Below, one piece after another: positions 1-11,500 of a stretch of 64,000 nt of DNA. A program made the position numbers and the translations under genes. Source of the DNA: Muscardinus avellanarius (taxonomy: Eukaryota > Chordata > Mammalia > Rodentia > Gliridae); assembly GCA_963383645.1 (NCBI GenBank), contig OY726569.1, forward strand, positions 72,518,635-72,582,634. Direction: 5' to 3'. Under the pieces are notes generated by a model. That model was not told where the DNA came from. It made no database searches and saw only the letters and a program-made list of their open reading frames with translations. Position 1 is the first letter of the stretch. Each line of letters begins with the position of its first letter.

Positions 1-216
1 TCTCTCCTTAGTCTACAGAAGAGCGAGCGCCTCGAGTGTCACCCACACTCAGCGTCTCCACTTTCTCTCCTGGGATTTCCTCTTGAACCCACTCCCAGCT
101 CACTTTGGTGTCCAAAGGCCACTAACGCTGCGCCTGATTTTACCACGGACCGCCCGACTGTTAACTGAATTCCAAGTTAATTCTTGGTCTTCTTTCCCAC
201 CTGATTTATCAGTAGC

Positions 217-218
<2 letters not shown>

Positions 219-248
<30 letters not shown>
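219..248. repeat. (GT)n/(GC)n microsatellite
   Basis: Alternating GT changing to GC and then CA. The purine-pyrimidine alternation could adopt Z-DNA. It borders an ID-like SINE. Confidence 0.85.
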
Positions 249-250
249 AC

Positions 251-322
251 GGTGCTGGGAATGAAGCCAGTGCCTCTTGCACGCTAGGTGAACACTGTAC
301 CACTGAGTTACACCCCCAGTCC
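251..322 (-). mobile_element. Monomeric ID-like SINE
   Basis: Antisense ID body with full-length tRNA-like spacing (GCTGGGAATGAAGCC near its 3' end, CCACTGAGTTACACCCCCAG near its 5' end). It retains the part deleted in the dimer right arm. Confidence 0.7.
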
Positions 323-398
323 TCTCCACCTCTTTTAATATAGATGATGGCTTTCTTTCCTTTGAAAAACTGTCTTTCTAATTAACATTTTTATTTGT

Positions 399-460
399 GT
401 GTATGGAGTAGTGAGTATTGAAGGCAGAGGTGCTCTATCACTGAGCTGCAGTCCCAGCCC
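399..460 (-). mobile_element. Degenerate ID arm
   Basis: Diverged antisense ID right arm (CACTGAGCTGCAGTCCCAGCC). Confidence 0.55.
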
Positions 461-481
461 ACTTGAAAAAAAATTTTCTTT

Positions 482-685
482 TGGTGGAACTGGGGATGGA
501 ACCCAGGGGCTTTCTACCTCTGGGCTGCACTCCCAGACCTATTTTATACTTTATTTGGAAACAGGGTCTCACTAAGTTGCTGAGAGCCTCACTAAGTAGC
601 TGAGGCTGGCTTCGAACCTGAGCGATCCTCCTGTCTCAGCCTCCCAAGCTCTGGGATTACAAATCTGCGTCACCACACTTGGCCC
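482..685 (-). mobile_element. B1-ID dimeric SINE
   Basis: Antisense dimer with a type II-like linker (ATTTGGAAACAGGGTC). A B1-arm scrap follows at about 698-750. Confidence 0.85.
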
Positions 686-883
686 ACTTGAAAATTTTGA
701 GACAGGGTCTTGCTAAGTTACCCAGGCTGGTCTCAAACTTGCCTCAAACTTCCAAGTCAAAATTTTTTTTTAATTGAGAAAAATTATATTTGGCTTCCAG
801 GACAGGAGCTTCTCTGGGTTTTCCTTCTCCCACTCCAGCTGCTCCTCCATTTCCTCTCCTTGGCAGCTCCTGGTGCTCTTTAC

Positions 884-960
884 TCTTCCTTCCTTCCTTC
901 CTCTCCCCCTCCCTCCCTCTTCCCTTCACCCCCCTCTCCCCTTTACTATCTGTTCGTTTT
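884..960. repeat. Pyrimidine-rich tract
   Basis: TTCC/CCCT-rich stretch, almost free of purines on the plus strand. Confidence 0.7.
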
Positions 961-964
961 CTCT

Positions 965-1464
965 CCCTTAATTGCATCTACTCTCGTGGCTTTAAGCACT
1001 ACTCATGGGCTGATGAGGCCTAAATCCCTGTCTCCAGCCTGTTCATCTTTCCCGAACTCTAGAACTGTCTACCTGACTGATACACAATTGCCTCCTCAAC
1101 TTGTCCTTCCCGGTATCCAACAGACTCATTACAATGAAAACGGCTTTCCTGATTGTTCCTTGCTCCTTTCACAGCCTTCCCTTTCTCAAATGGCAGCATC
1201 ATTTAGGTAAAAAAAACCCTACAATTCCCTTTTCCCCTACACTTCAACATCAAATTCATCAGCAAGTCCTACTGGCTGTACCGTCAATACACACATCTCA
1301 CCTCTTCTTGCTCTCTCCACTCTCAAGCCATCACCATCTCCCTGGGTGGGCACAGCCTCCCCCAGCCCACCATCCTCCATTCCTGGAGGGTTCATTCTAT
1401 TCACCCATGAACCTGCGTGATTCAGTTTTAATGTATGTCTCATGAAGTTACTCCTCACTCGACA
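965..1464 (+). mobile_element. L2 LINE, 3' part, first piece
   Basis: It resembles the mammalian L2 region with GGCTTTAAGCACTACTCATG and CTGATGAGGCCTAAATCCC, the remains of reverse-transcriptase coding sequence. The ORFs here are broken L2, not a host gene. Confidence 0.65.
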
Positions 1465-1465
1465 T

Positions 1466-1622
1466 TTACTTTTTGGTACTGGAGAGGGAACCTCTCAGCT
1501 GTGTGTGTCTGTGTGTGTTTGAAAGAGGGTCTTGCTAGGTTGCTGAGGCTGTCCTGGGGCCTGCAGTCCTCGTCTCAGCCTCCCAAGCACTGGGATCACA
1601 GGTATGCACCACCATGCCCAGC
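1466..1622 (-). mobile_element. B1-ID dimeric SINE with internal GT run
   Basis: Antisense dimer inside L2. The right arm is partly replaced by a TGTG run; the B1 arm ends ACCACCATGCCCAGC. Confidence 0.75.
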
Positions 1623-1973
1623 TTCTGCTCCATCTTCCTTCTCAGTCAGTGCAATGCCCAGGTCTTCACAATGTCTACAAGGTCCTACATGATTCAGCCA
1701 CTGCCGTTCTGACTTCATCTGCTATTACCCTGCCGCCGGCTCCCCAGTGCCAGCCACCCTGGCCTTTGCACTGTTACTCCCTGGGTCTGGATCCCGCTTT
1801 CTCAGAACATCCGCAGCCTCCCTCCTCACGTCGCCTTCCCTGGACACCCCATCTATACCTGCACCGCCCACGCTTGTTTCCTTCCCTGCTTTACTTTTTG
1901 TATTGCCATCACCTACACTACATACTTTATTACCTTGCTTATTGTCTCTCTGCCTACTATCATGTAGGTTTTA
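1623..1973 (+). mobile_element. L2 LINE, second piece
   Basis: Continues the L2 (GGCCTTTGCACTGTTACTCC region) up to the SINE at 1974. Confidence 0.65.
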
Positions 1974-2200
1974 TTTTTTACTTATTTATTTTTGTGGAAC
2001 TGGGGATCGAACCCAGGGGCATTCTACCTCTGAGTTACACCCCCAGCCCTATTTTTTTTTTTTTATTATTTTGAAACAGGGTCTCACTAAGTTGCAGAGG
2101 GCCTCACACATTGCTGAGGATATCCATGAACCTGCGATCCTCCCGTCTCAGCCTCTCAAGTACTGGGATTACAAGTGTGCACCACCACACCCGGCTATCG
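1974..2200 (-). mobile_element. B1-ID dimeric SINE inserted in L2
   Basis: Antisense dimer flanked by an 11-base duplication TGTAGGTTTTA (1963-1973 and 2201-2211), which proves insertion into the L2. Confidence 0.88.
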
Positions 2201-2312
2201 TGTAGGTTTTACGAGACAGATTCGTTTGGCCTGTTTATCCACTGGTGTGCCCCGAGTGCCTGGAACAGTCCTTAGCTATTTAACAAATATTTGTTGGGTG
2301 AGTGAATGAATC
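2201..2312 (+). mobile_element. L2 LINE 3' end
   Basis: Ends AACAAATATTTGTTGGGTGA and then GAATGAAT, the usual L2 3' terminus. Confidence 0.75.
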
Positions 2313-3950
2313 AATATTATGGATCAACTAACTCTTCTGAAAAGTGCACACACATCATATTAATCTTGCTTCTGAAGCTCACCTGTGGTTCAGAGACTCT
2401 GAGTCATAAAACCCCATGCCATAGTCATAGGAAAGAAAGAGAAATCTTGTTGGCATTTATACTCCAGGTTAGGAGTGAGTAATGGAGACAAAAGGATGGC
2501 TATATGTGTTGCCAGCATAACACAGTGCGCACGAGCTCCTTAGAAATGAACATGCATGGCGGGCAAGGATGATTAGGGTCTGCTTTCCTAGTCCTGGCTG
2601 TTCCTAACTGAGAAGCTCAGATCCGATAGTGACGGTGCAGGCCAACTTTAAGAAGCAGGGGAGCAAGGCATGCTGGTGCTTGCCTGGAATTCTGGTACTT
2701 CAGAGGATGAGACGAGAGAATCAGAGGCTGAAGGCTAGCCTTTGAAGCATAGTGAGACCCTGTTTCAAAATAATAAAGGGCTGGAGAGTATAGCTCGGGG
2801 TAGAACAGCCCTGGGTTCAATCCTGAGAACAACAACAACAAACAAACAAAAAATAATTTAAAAAGATGAAACGGCAGCATCAGCATCAGCAGCAGGAGAA
2901 AGTGTGATTTCTCAGGATTAAGAACATCCATCTCATTCATCCATCACTGGTACCAGGCCAGGTGTCTGAACACAAAAATCTAGGCCTTCTCTGCCCAGGT
3001 GGGAAGATTCAGTTGTATAAATAGTGACAATCACGTGGGATCGATGCGGTTAAGAGGCACAGCGGCCGGAGCAAAGGAGGGGTGATCGGTTCTGCGTGCG
3101 CTCTGGACCGCTTCACAGGGAGGCTCTGAGGGGTAAAGAGGAGTGGACGAGGGAGCAGGGTGGGGCCGGCATGGGAGGCAGAGAGAACAGCCATGAGAGT
3201 GTGTGGAAACAAGACAGCATGTGTTATGACTGGGACAACGGAAGCGATCCGACGAGGCTGGAACATGGGTACAAACAGGATTTGAGGCAGCTGGCCTGCG
3301 GGTGCCATAACACGCTCAGGAGTTTGGACGTGGTGCTGTGGCTGTGGGGATCCACTCAAGGCCTGTTAGGGAGAGGAGAAACCTGAGTGTTCTGTGGTTT
3401 AGGGAGCCACTCTCACACGGACAGGGAGGACGCTGGAAACCTGCTTGTGAAGAAAGGTAAGGTATTTCTGTTCAAGGGTAACTGTGATTACGGGAGATAA
3501 AAAGACGGCTTCCTCCCCAGCTCTGACAAGCGCAAAGCAGGGGCAAAGCTGCTGTCAGCTGGTCCCCAGCTCTCTAGGTAAGCAGCTTAGCTCTGTGGAC
3601 GACAGGTGTCGGGGAGCGGGGCTGGTTATCTCCACTCTCGATGTGTGCTTGGGAGAAGCATTTTACCTCAAAACTTATTTGAAAACAGAAAAAGGGAAAA
3701 AGTTACCAACTGAGTTCCAAATACCATGGTTTAGATATGATTTGTTGTTGTAGTACTGGGGATTGAACCCAGGGGTGTTCTACTTCTGAGCTCATCTCCA
3801 GCCCTATTTTATTTTTTATTTTGAAACAGGGTCTTGCCAAGTTGCTGAGGCTTTTGCCAAGTTCTTGAGATTGGCCTCAAACCTGCAATCCTCCCGGCTC
3901 AGCCTCCCAAGTACTGGGATTTCAGGTGTGTACCTCGGTCTGGTGTCACC
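2305..3950. repeat. Direct duplication, copy A
   Basis: Copy A of a diverged direct duplication. Blocks 2338-2655, 3318-3400 and 3455-3745 align with 4358-4690, 4692-4776 and 5405-5705 of copy B. Both copies carry an antisense SINE at the same point (3744 and 5700). About 660 bases (2655-3317) are absent from copy B. Confidence 0.85.
2663..2845 (+). mobile_element. B1-ID dimeric SINE
   Basis: Diverged sense dimer with an AACAACAACAAACAAAC tail; present only in copy A of the duplication. Confidence 0.75.
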
Positions 3951-3962
3951 TCGGTCTGGCTT
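3744..3962 (-). mobile_element. B1-ID dimeric SINE
   Basis: Antisense dimer. Its right end has a 12-base direct repeat ACCTCGGTCTGG, possibly slippage. Confidence 0.8.
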
Positions 3963-4109
3963 GGGGGTGGCACAAACTGCCCACCTCCCACATAAGTGGA
4001 GATTTCTGCATGCAGACAAATCCCCAAGAACAAAATGAGGCTGATAAGTAAAAACACTGGCAATTTCCTTATTTCTCATAATTTTACCCTTTCATTGACT
4101 AATTCATTT

Positions 4110-4320
4110 GTGGCTACCTTGATGTTTTTCCCTGACTCACCCCATGACTGCTTTGTTGTCTTCTATGATTAAAATATTTTGTTTAAAACTCAATAAAAGC
4201 AAGATCCCGGCGGAAGGACAGGGAGGAGAGATCTCTCTCTCTCCTCCCCAGCTGCCCTCTTTCTCTAATAAAACTTTTCTATAAAATCATTCTGACTCCA
4301 TTGTCATTGATATGAAAGAA
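4110..4320 (+). mobile_element. Possible LTR fragment
   Basis: Two polyadenylation hexamers (CTCAATAAAAGC near 4190, CTAATAAAAC near 4265) flank a CT-rich R/U5-like stretch, a pattern common in retroviral LTRs. No TG/CA ends or target duplication were found. Family unassigned. Confidence 0.35.
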
Positions 4321-5172
4321 ATCTAATCAATCAATCGACATCAACTTCATCTGATACAGAAAGTGCACACCCATCATAATAATCTTGCTTCCAAAGCTCA
4401 CCTGTGGTTCAGAGACCGTGAACCACACAAAGCCCCATGCTACAGCTATAGAACAGAAAGAGAAATCGTGTTGGCATTTACACTCCAAGTTAGGAATGGG
4501 TAATGGAGACCAAAGGATAGCTACGTGTGTGTTGCTAGCATAATATGCTGTGCATGAGCTGCAAAGTGGCCAGGATTTGGACTTTGAGAGCATCCATGGT
4601 GGGCAAGGGTTCTTAGGGACTTCATTTCTGATTCTGGCTGTTCCTAATTGAGAAACTCAGACCTAATAATAATGGTGCAGGCCACACTTAAGAGGAGTTT
4701 GGACGTGGTGCCGTGGCTGTGGGGGTCCATTCAAGGCCTGTTAGGGAGAGGAGAAACCTGAGTGTTCTGTGGTTTAAGGAGCTCACTCTCAAAATGGACA
4801 GGGAGAGCCAGGCATGGTGGCGCACGCTTGTAATCCCAGCATTTGAGAGGCTGAGACCGGAGGATCGCGGTTCATGGGCAGCCTCAGCTACTTAGTGAGG
4901 CCCTCTGCAACTCAGTGAGACCCTGTTTCAAAATAAAGAATAAAAGTCGGACGTGGTGGTGCACGCTTGTAATCCCCGCGCTTAGGAGGCGGAGACAGGA
5001 GGATTGCTTCGGGTTCTAAGCCAGCTTCAGCTACTTAGTGAGGCTCTCAGCAACTTAGTGAGACCCTGTTTCCAAATAAAATATAAAAAAAAAAGGTCTG
5101 GGAGTATAGCCCAGAGGTAGAAAGCCTCTGGGTTCCACCCCCAGTACCACCAAAAAAACAAACAAAAAAAAC

Positions 5173-5204
<32 letters not shown>

Positions 5205-5277
5205 AAAGAATAAAAAAATGGGGGTGTAGCTCGGAGGTCAAATGCCCCTGGGTTCTATCCCCAGACCTGCAAAAAAA

Positions 5278-5311
<34 letters not shown>

Positions 5312-5895
5312 ACTACAAACAGAATACCTGCCACGGCCGAGGCACTCACGTGTCATTTTTACTTTTTTACTAATGTGTTTTCTGTGTTCCTACCTGCTTA
5401 TGAAGACAGGTAAGGTATTTCTGTTCAAGGGTCACTGTGATTACGGGAGATAAAAAGACGGCTTCCTCCCCAGCTCTGACAAGCGCAAAGCAGGGGCAAA
5501 GCTGCTGTCAGCTGGTCCCCAGCTCTCTAGGTAAGCAGCTTAGCTCTGAGGACGACAGGTGTCGGGGGAGCGGGGCTGGGTGCTTCCCACTCTTGATTTG
5601 TACTTGGGAGAAGCATTTTACCTCTAAATTCATTTGGAAACAGAAAAAGAGAAAAAGCAAATGAATTCCAAATAACATGACGCCTACAGGATTTGTCGTT
5701 GCAGTAGTACTGAGTATTGAATGCAGGGACTAGACACTATTGGGCTACAACCTCAGCCCTATTTTATTTTTTATTCTTTTGGTCCTGGGGATTAAACCCA
5801 GGGGGCATTCTACTGAGGATCTCACCAAATTGGCTTCAAACTTGCAATTCTCCTGTCTCTGTACTGAGATTTCAGGTGTGTACCACCACGCCTGG
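4320..5895. repeat. Direct duplication, copy B
   Basis: Copy B, separated from copy A by about 370 bases. It lacks the 660-base middle of copy A but carries a nested SINE pair at 4807-5290 that copy A lacks, so those SINEs arrived after the duplication. Confidence 0.85.
4807..5290 (+). mobile_element. Type II SINE nested in a type I SINE
   Basis: Outer type I: 4807-4946 and 5203-5290. Inner type II: 4947-5197, with a (CA)n in its tail. The linker sequence AAAATAAAGAATAAAA appears before and after the inner copy, as expected for a target-site duplication. Confidence 0.9.
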
Positions 5896-5898
5896 CTC
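5700..5898 (-). mobile_element. B1-ID dimeric SINE
   Basis: Antisense dimer, the copy-B partner of the element at 3744. The B1 arm ends GTACCACCACGCCTGGC. Confidence 0.75.
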
Positions 5899-6044
5899 TG
5901 CATGATTTTCAAGAATCATGTGCCTTAGTAGCTAAGACACAATAGGAAGCCAAATACGATGAGAACATTTCCATTCAATCTCCTGTAGGTGTTTGGTTAC
6001 CACAATCTCAGAAGATATGTCTCCTGGCAAACTTTCATCGGCTG

Positions 6045-6251
6045 CTGTTTTTTTTTTTTTTTTTTTTTTAATGTGTCTGTGTGTGTGTGTGTGGGGGGGG
6101 GTAACCAGGGGCATTCTACTTCTGAGCTATACCCCCACCCCTACTTTATTCTTTATTTTTGAAACAAGGTCTCACTAAGTTCCCGAGGCTGGCTGTGAGC
6201 CAGCAATCCTCCTGTCTTAGCCTCCTAAGTCGTGGGCCACCATGTCTGGCT
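6045..6251 (-). mobile_element. B1-ID dimeric SINE
   Basis: Antisense dimer led by a long T run; a GT/G run replaces part of the right arm. Confidence 0.8.
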
Positions 6252-6401
6252 TGGCTGCTATTGTGATTTAAAGCGACTAGATGATATTAAAGTTTACCTT
6301 GAGCTCCTTTAATTTTCTATGAAATTTCATAAATATCAGTTTCTCAGAATGTTATTATGGGATATTTGGATTAAAAAAGAATATTAAAAAATAGTGTTAA
6401 A

Positions 6402-6601
6402 GTAGGACATGGTGGCGCATGCTTGTAATCCCAACATTCGGGAGGCTGAGACAGGAGGATCGCGGTTCAAGGCCAGTCTCAGCTACTTAGTGAGGCCCTT
6501 TGCAACTCAGTGAGACCCTGTTTCAAAATAAAGAATAAAAAATAGGGCTGGAGGTGTAGTTCAGAGGTAGAATGCCCCTGGGTTCCAGCCCCAGTACTGC
6601 C
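6402..6601 (+). mobile_element. B1-ID dimeric SINE, type I
   Basis: Sense dimer, little diverged, with a tail that has grown into the AAAG microsatellite at 6602. Confidence 0.88.
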
Positions 6602-6633
6602 AGAAAGAAAGAAAGAAAGAAAGAAAGAAAGGA

Positions 6634-6673
<40 letters not shown>

Positions 6674-6674
6674 A
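6602..6674 (+). repeat. (AAAG)n microsatellite
   Basis: About 18 AAAG units with one interruption, grown from a SINE tail. Confidence 0.95.
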
Positions 6675-6681
6675 AACATTA

Positions 6682-6876
6682 AGCTGTGTGCAGTGGCTTA
6701 TGCCTCTAATCCCATTTCTTGGGGGTCTGAGACAAGAGGATCACAGGTTTGAACACAGGCTCAGCAACTTAGCAAGACCATGTTTCAGAGCAAACAATTT
6801 AAAAAAGGGCTAGGGGTATAGCTCAGATGTAGAATGCCCCTGAATTTAATCCCCAGTACAAAAAAAGAAAAAAAAG
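6682..6876 (+). mobile_element. B1-ID dimeric SINE
   Basis: Diverged sense dimer with an A-rich tail. Confidence 0.8.
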
Positions 6877-7396
6877 GGGTGGGAGTTTAGAAGGCCTGGT
6901 GAAATGGAGTCCTGACTGCAGTGACTTCAGAGGAACACTGTGCTTTGGTGGTGCCAGGAGCGAGAGAAAAACAGGTGGCGCTCACCCTCCTTCAGCATGC
7001 TCCCAGGGTCTGTGTCATGGGTGCCCCTGCCCTTGCTGAGTGGACACTGTCCTAGGCCAGAAGGGAGGTGGGGGAAAAAGAGAGAGGTCTGGGAATGTGC
7101 CCGAGGCCACAGAAGACTCACGCCAAGTGTCTCATTGCAGACACCGTGCGCTGATTCTGCTATCAGAAGAAGGGAGAAGGGATGGCGTTTGCCACTGCTG
7201 GTCAGGAGGGTGACTTGGGATCTTTGTTAAGACCCATCACATACTCAGGGACAATGGTTGTGTAGATAGAGTCGAAATAGCATTTGGACCTGACTCTGCC
7301 AGAGGTGGTCTCCCAGCTCAACACTGGGTGAAGGCTCAGGGTGTCCACACGAGGTGCTCAGGGCTGCGCCCCACCGGCCCTGCGTGCCAGGCTCAC

Positions 7397-7615
7397 CTTG
7401 TTGAGCAGGTGCAGCAGGGCTTCCCGCTGGCAGCTGTGCCTCATGTAGAAGCTGATGATGGCCAGGTTGGTGCTGTAGTTATGCAGGTAGAAGAGGCATT
7501 CTTGGTAGTAGGTGTTGTTTAAGATCTTGCCTTCAGGAATCACCTCCAGCGAGAGGCTCTGGGTCCGTAGTGTGGCTTCCAGTTCCTTCAGAGTGGCGAT
7601 GTAATCATCATCTTG
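7397..7615 (-). CDS. ZFYVE26: ZFYVE26 exon w33 (last exon in window)
   Basis: A 219-base exon in phase 0, residues 2066-2138: [20 protein letters not shown], then [20 protein letters not shown], ending [10 protein letters not shown]. The acceptor is CTGTCAG, the donor GTGAGC. Human ZFYVE26 continues with about 280 more residues; none was recognised in 1-7396, so the following intron is at least 7.4 kb. Confidence 0.97.
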
Positions 7616-8464
7616 CTGACAGGAAGGAGAATATGAGAGGAAATCAAACTTAGTACATTCTTACTGGAAAAGTACTCAGGATCCAGTCTTAAGAGTGGAA
7701 TGTGAGCTGGGCATGGTGGCGCACGCTTGTAATCCCCGTGCTTGGGAGGCAGAGACCGAAGGACCGCGCAGGTTTGAAGCCAGCCTTGCTGGCTTAAGAG
7801 ACCCTGTTTCCAAATAAAAATATAAAATAGGTCTGGGAGTATAACCCAGAGGTAGAAGGGTTTTCAGGAACCCCAGTACCACCAAAAAAAAAAAAAAAAA
7901 AAAAAAAGTAGAATGTGTGTGTGTGCGTGTGTACTGTGGATTGAGCCACCCAGGGGCATTGTGCTTTGGAGCCACACCCCCAGACTATTTATTTATTTAT
8001 TTATTTATTGCAGTACTGTTAATTGAACTCAGGGGTGTTCTACCTCTAAGTTTCACGCCCAGCCCTATTTCTTATTCTTTATTTTGAAAAGGGTCTCACT
8101 AAGTTGCAGAGGGCCTCACTAAGTACCTGAGGATAGCTGTGAACCTACAATCCTCCTGTCCCAGACTCCCAAATACTAGAATTACAAGCATGTGCCACCA
8201 TGCCCAGCATATTTTTTGTTTTGAAACAGGGTCTTGCTAATATTCTGGGAGCCTTGCTAAGTTTCTAAGACTGTCCTTGAGCCTATGATCCTCCTGTCTC
8301 AGCCTCCCAAACACTGGGATTACAAGCATGTGCTATCACACCTGGCTTGTAATTTTTATTTTTAAAAAAAGTTCTGTGTTGTGTGTGTGTGTGTGTCTGT
8401 GTGTGTGTATTACTGGGGATTGAGAACAGGGGCATTCTACCTCCAAACTACATCCCCAGTTCTA

Positions 8465-8513
<49 letters not shown>

Positions 8514-11500
8514 TATTGGTGACTGAACCCAGGGCATTCTACCTCTGAGCTACACCTCCAGCCCTATTTTTATTCTTTATTTTGAAACAGGGTTTCACTA
8601 AATTGCAGAGGGCCTCACTAAGTAGCTGAGGCTGGCCACAAACCTGTGATCCTTCTGTCTCAGCCTGCCAAGTACTGGGATTATAAGCGTGTGCTATGAC
8701 GCTGGCCCCAGCCCTATTTTTTATTCTTTATATTTTTATTTATTTATTTTTTCAGGTCTGGGGATGGAACTCAGGGGCATTCAACCTCCGAGCTACACCC
8801 CCTGCCCTATTTTTTATTCTTTATTTTGAAACCAGGTCTCACTGAGTTGCAGAGGGCCTCACTAAGTAGCTGAGGCTGTCCGCGAACCGCGATCCTCCGG
8901 TCTCAGCCTCCCGAATGCTGGGATTACAAGCGTGTGCCACCACGCCCGGCTTATTCTTTATTTTAAAACAAGGTTTTGCTAGGTTGATAAATCTCACCAC
9001 TTGCTGAGGCTGTCCTCAAACCTGTGATCCTCCCGTCTCAGCTTCCCAAGTACTGGGATTAGAAGCGTGAACCACCATGTCCGGCTTTTTAAAATTTTAT
9101 TGACTATCTTATCTAATTATATATAGTTACTTGCCTAACTATCTTCAGTGGGAGAAAACAAAATATCAAGTGGGTAGCACCCAAGCTAGGACGGACACCA
9201 TTGGCTGACTGTGTGCTAACCTGCCCCAGGTCCTTACTGTCCTGGCCTCCTCCCAAAGCCGGGCACTCTGCCTGCTTTGCTCTTACCAAGGAAACAAGAG
9301 GCCTCACTGTGGACTCCAGGTACTCAACCACATCCTGGACCAGCCTGGATCCGTGACTCAGCTGGTTGAGGTCAAAAGGGGGCTTCAGACAGCGGCTGAA
9401 CTTCTCCCGCGCAACCACAAGGTTCCCGGCCTTGAGGCAGGCCATGCCCCAGGCGTGCCAGGCCCCGGCGGCGTCAAGCCCGGTCTTTGTGGAGACCTGC
9501 AGGAGAATGGCTCCTTTTAGTGAGTGATGCTGTGTAGCCCCAGGACCAAGGATCTCCCCATGACTTATCTCCCCACAGCCAACCACCTCCCCACCACCCC
9601 GCCTGCCACTGCTCCCGTGCCGGCAAACCCGTCACGCCCTGGGTACTTCTCCATATCAGGACAACTGAGAGATGGCGAGACCAGTTTGCACGGCTAGGCA
9701 TAGGCAGCTCATGACCGCAGGGTAGAAGTCGGCTTTGTCTGGGCCTCACCTCAACGCCCAGTTGGTAGTACTCAGCTTCCAGAAGCTGGTTCCTTAGCCT
9801 GGTCACCGCGGCCGGCTGCAAGATCTGATCCAGAGATGGCACGTGGCGATAGGCAGCCGCAACTAAGATATTCAGTACATCCACCTTGCTGATGTAACTG
9901 CGGGGAGGAGAAGGGCACGGTTATGAGGCCGCAGAGTGTCCTGAAGCAGAGCTCCTGCCCAGAGGGTTCTACTTCACTTTCACTGTGAAATGGGATCATG
10001 TGATTTGAGAGGTGGACACGCTGACACTATGAGAAGAGGCTCTGGGGTCGCACTCTTCCAACCCAGCCCCGAGCCCATGGCTCCGAGCCCTGGGGCTCAA
10101 TTTACTGCCACTGCCTCAGCTTACTCGTCTCTAAAACTGGACATAGTAGGGAATTTTATTTATTTTTTCTTTTTTTGGTGGTACTGGGGTTCCCGGAAAC
10201 CCTTCTACCTCTGGGCTACGCTCCCAGACCTATTTTTATACTTTTTTTTAAACTTGGAAACAGGGTCTCTTAAGCCAGTGCGGCTGGCTTCGAACCTGCG
10301 CGATCCTCCTGTCTCTGCCTCCCAAGCGCGGGGATGACAAGTGTGCGCCACCACGCCCGGCTTACCACCCTCATTTTCTAAAGGAGGAAGGTGAGGCCCA
10401 GAGTGGTTAGCTGATCATGAGGCGAGGCGCTTGGAGGTGGTGGAGCTGGGCAAGCTCTCTCTAAGTGTGTCTCCTTTACATTCAAATAAAATCACACTCC
10501 CTGCTTCCAAATCTGGTTAGGACCAGTGCCGAGAACTCCTGGCCTGAGTCACGCATCTGGGTGGATAAGTATGGAATTAGGAGTTTTTACTGTCAGGTTA
10601 ATGAGTGGAGTCAGAGCAGGTTGTGCAGGAAACTGAGTGAGGCTGGGACATACCTTTTCCACGGCTACTTCCACTTTATTACTCAGATTCCAACCATGAC
10701 ACAGGGCTAGGCCCTGCCCCCACGCGCTATACAGATCTATTACCCAGAATTCCTGTGGTCACAGTGAAGTTCTGTGCAAGGCCAACCACTGGACATTCAG
10801 GGAGGACACACGTTCATAAAAATCCAGAAAGTTCCAGCCGGGCGTGGTGGCGCACGCTTGTAATCCCAGCATTTGGGAGGCTGAGACTGGAGGATCGTGG
10901 TTCACAGACAACCTCAGCTACTTAGTGAGGGCCAGCACAACTTAGTGAGACTTTGTTTCAAAATAAAGAATAAAAATAGGGCAGGGGTGTAGCTCGGAGG
11001 TCAAATGCCTCTGGGTTCCATCCCTAGACACACACACACACACACACACACAAAAAAAAAAAAAAAAATCCAGAAAGTTCCTCTGTCTTTTTTTGTTGCT
11101 GTGGTACTACAGATAGAACACAAGGGCTTTCTACCTCCAGACTACACTGCTAGACTTATTTTATATTTTATTTGGAAATAGGGTCTCACTAAGTCTAAAT
11201 TGCTGAGAGCCTCACTAAATAGCTGAGGCTGGCTTTGAAGCTGTGTGATCCTTCTGTCTCAGCCTCCCAAGTACTGGGATTACAAGTGTGTGTCACCAGG
11301 TCCGGCTCTCCGTTTTTCTTTTTTGTTTTTCTTTTCTTTTTTCTTTTGGAGACTGTCTGAGCTACACCCTCAGCCCTATCTTATTTTAAAGCAGGGCCTC
11401 ACTAAGTGGCTGACGGCCTCCCTAAGCTGCGGAAGCCTCAAACCAGTGCTTCTCTCAGCCTCCCCAGTATTGGGATTACAGGTGGTCCAAAGATACTATC

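Noticed and set aside
710..1210. 166-residue plus-strand ORF
   Set aside because: Lies over SINE, a pyrimidine tract and L2 debris; the composition is that of translated CT-rich DNA.
3009..3386. ORFs on both strands in copy A of the duplication
   Set aside because: No recognised domain, no splice-consistent boundaries, and the region is deleted in copy B; chance ORFs are likely.
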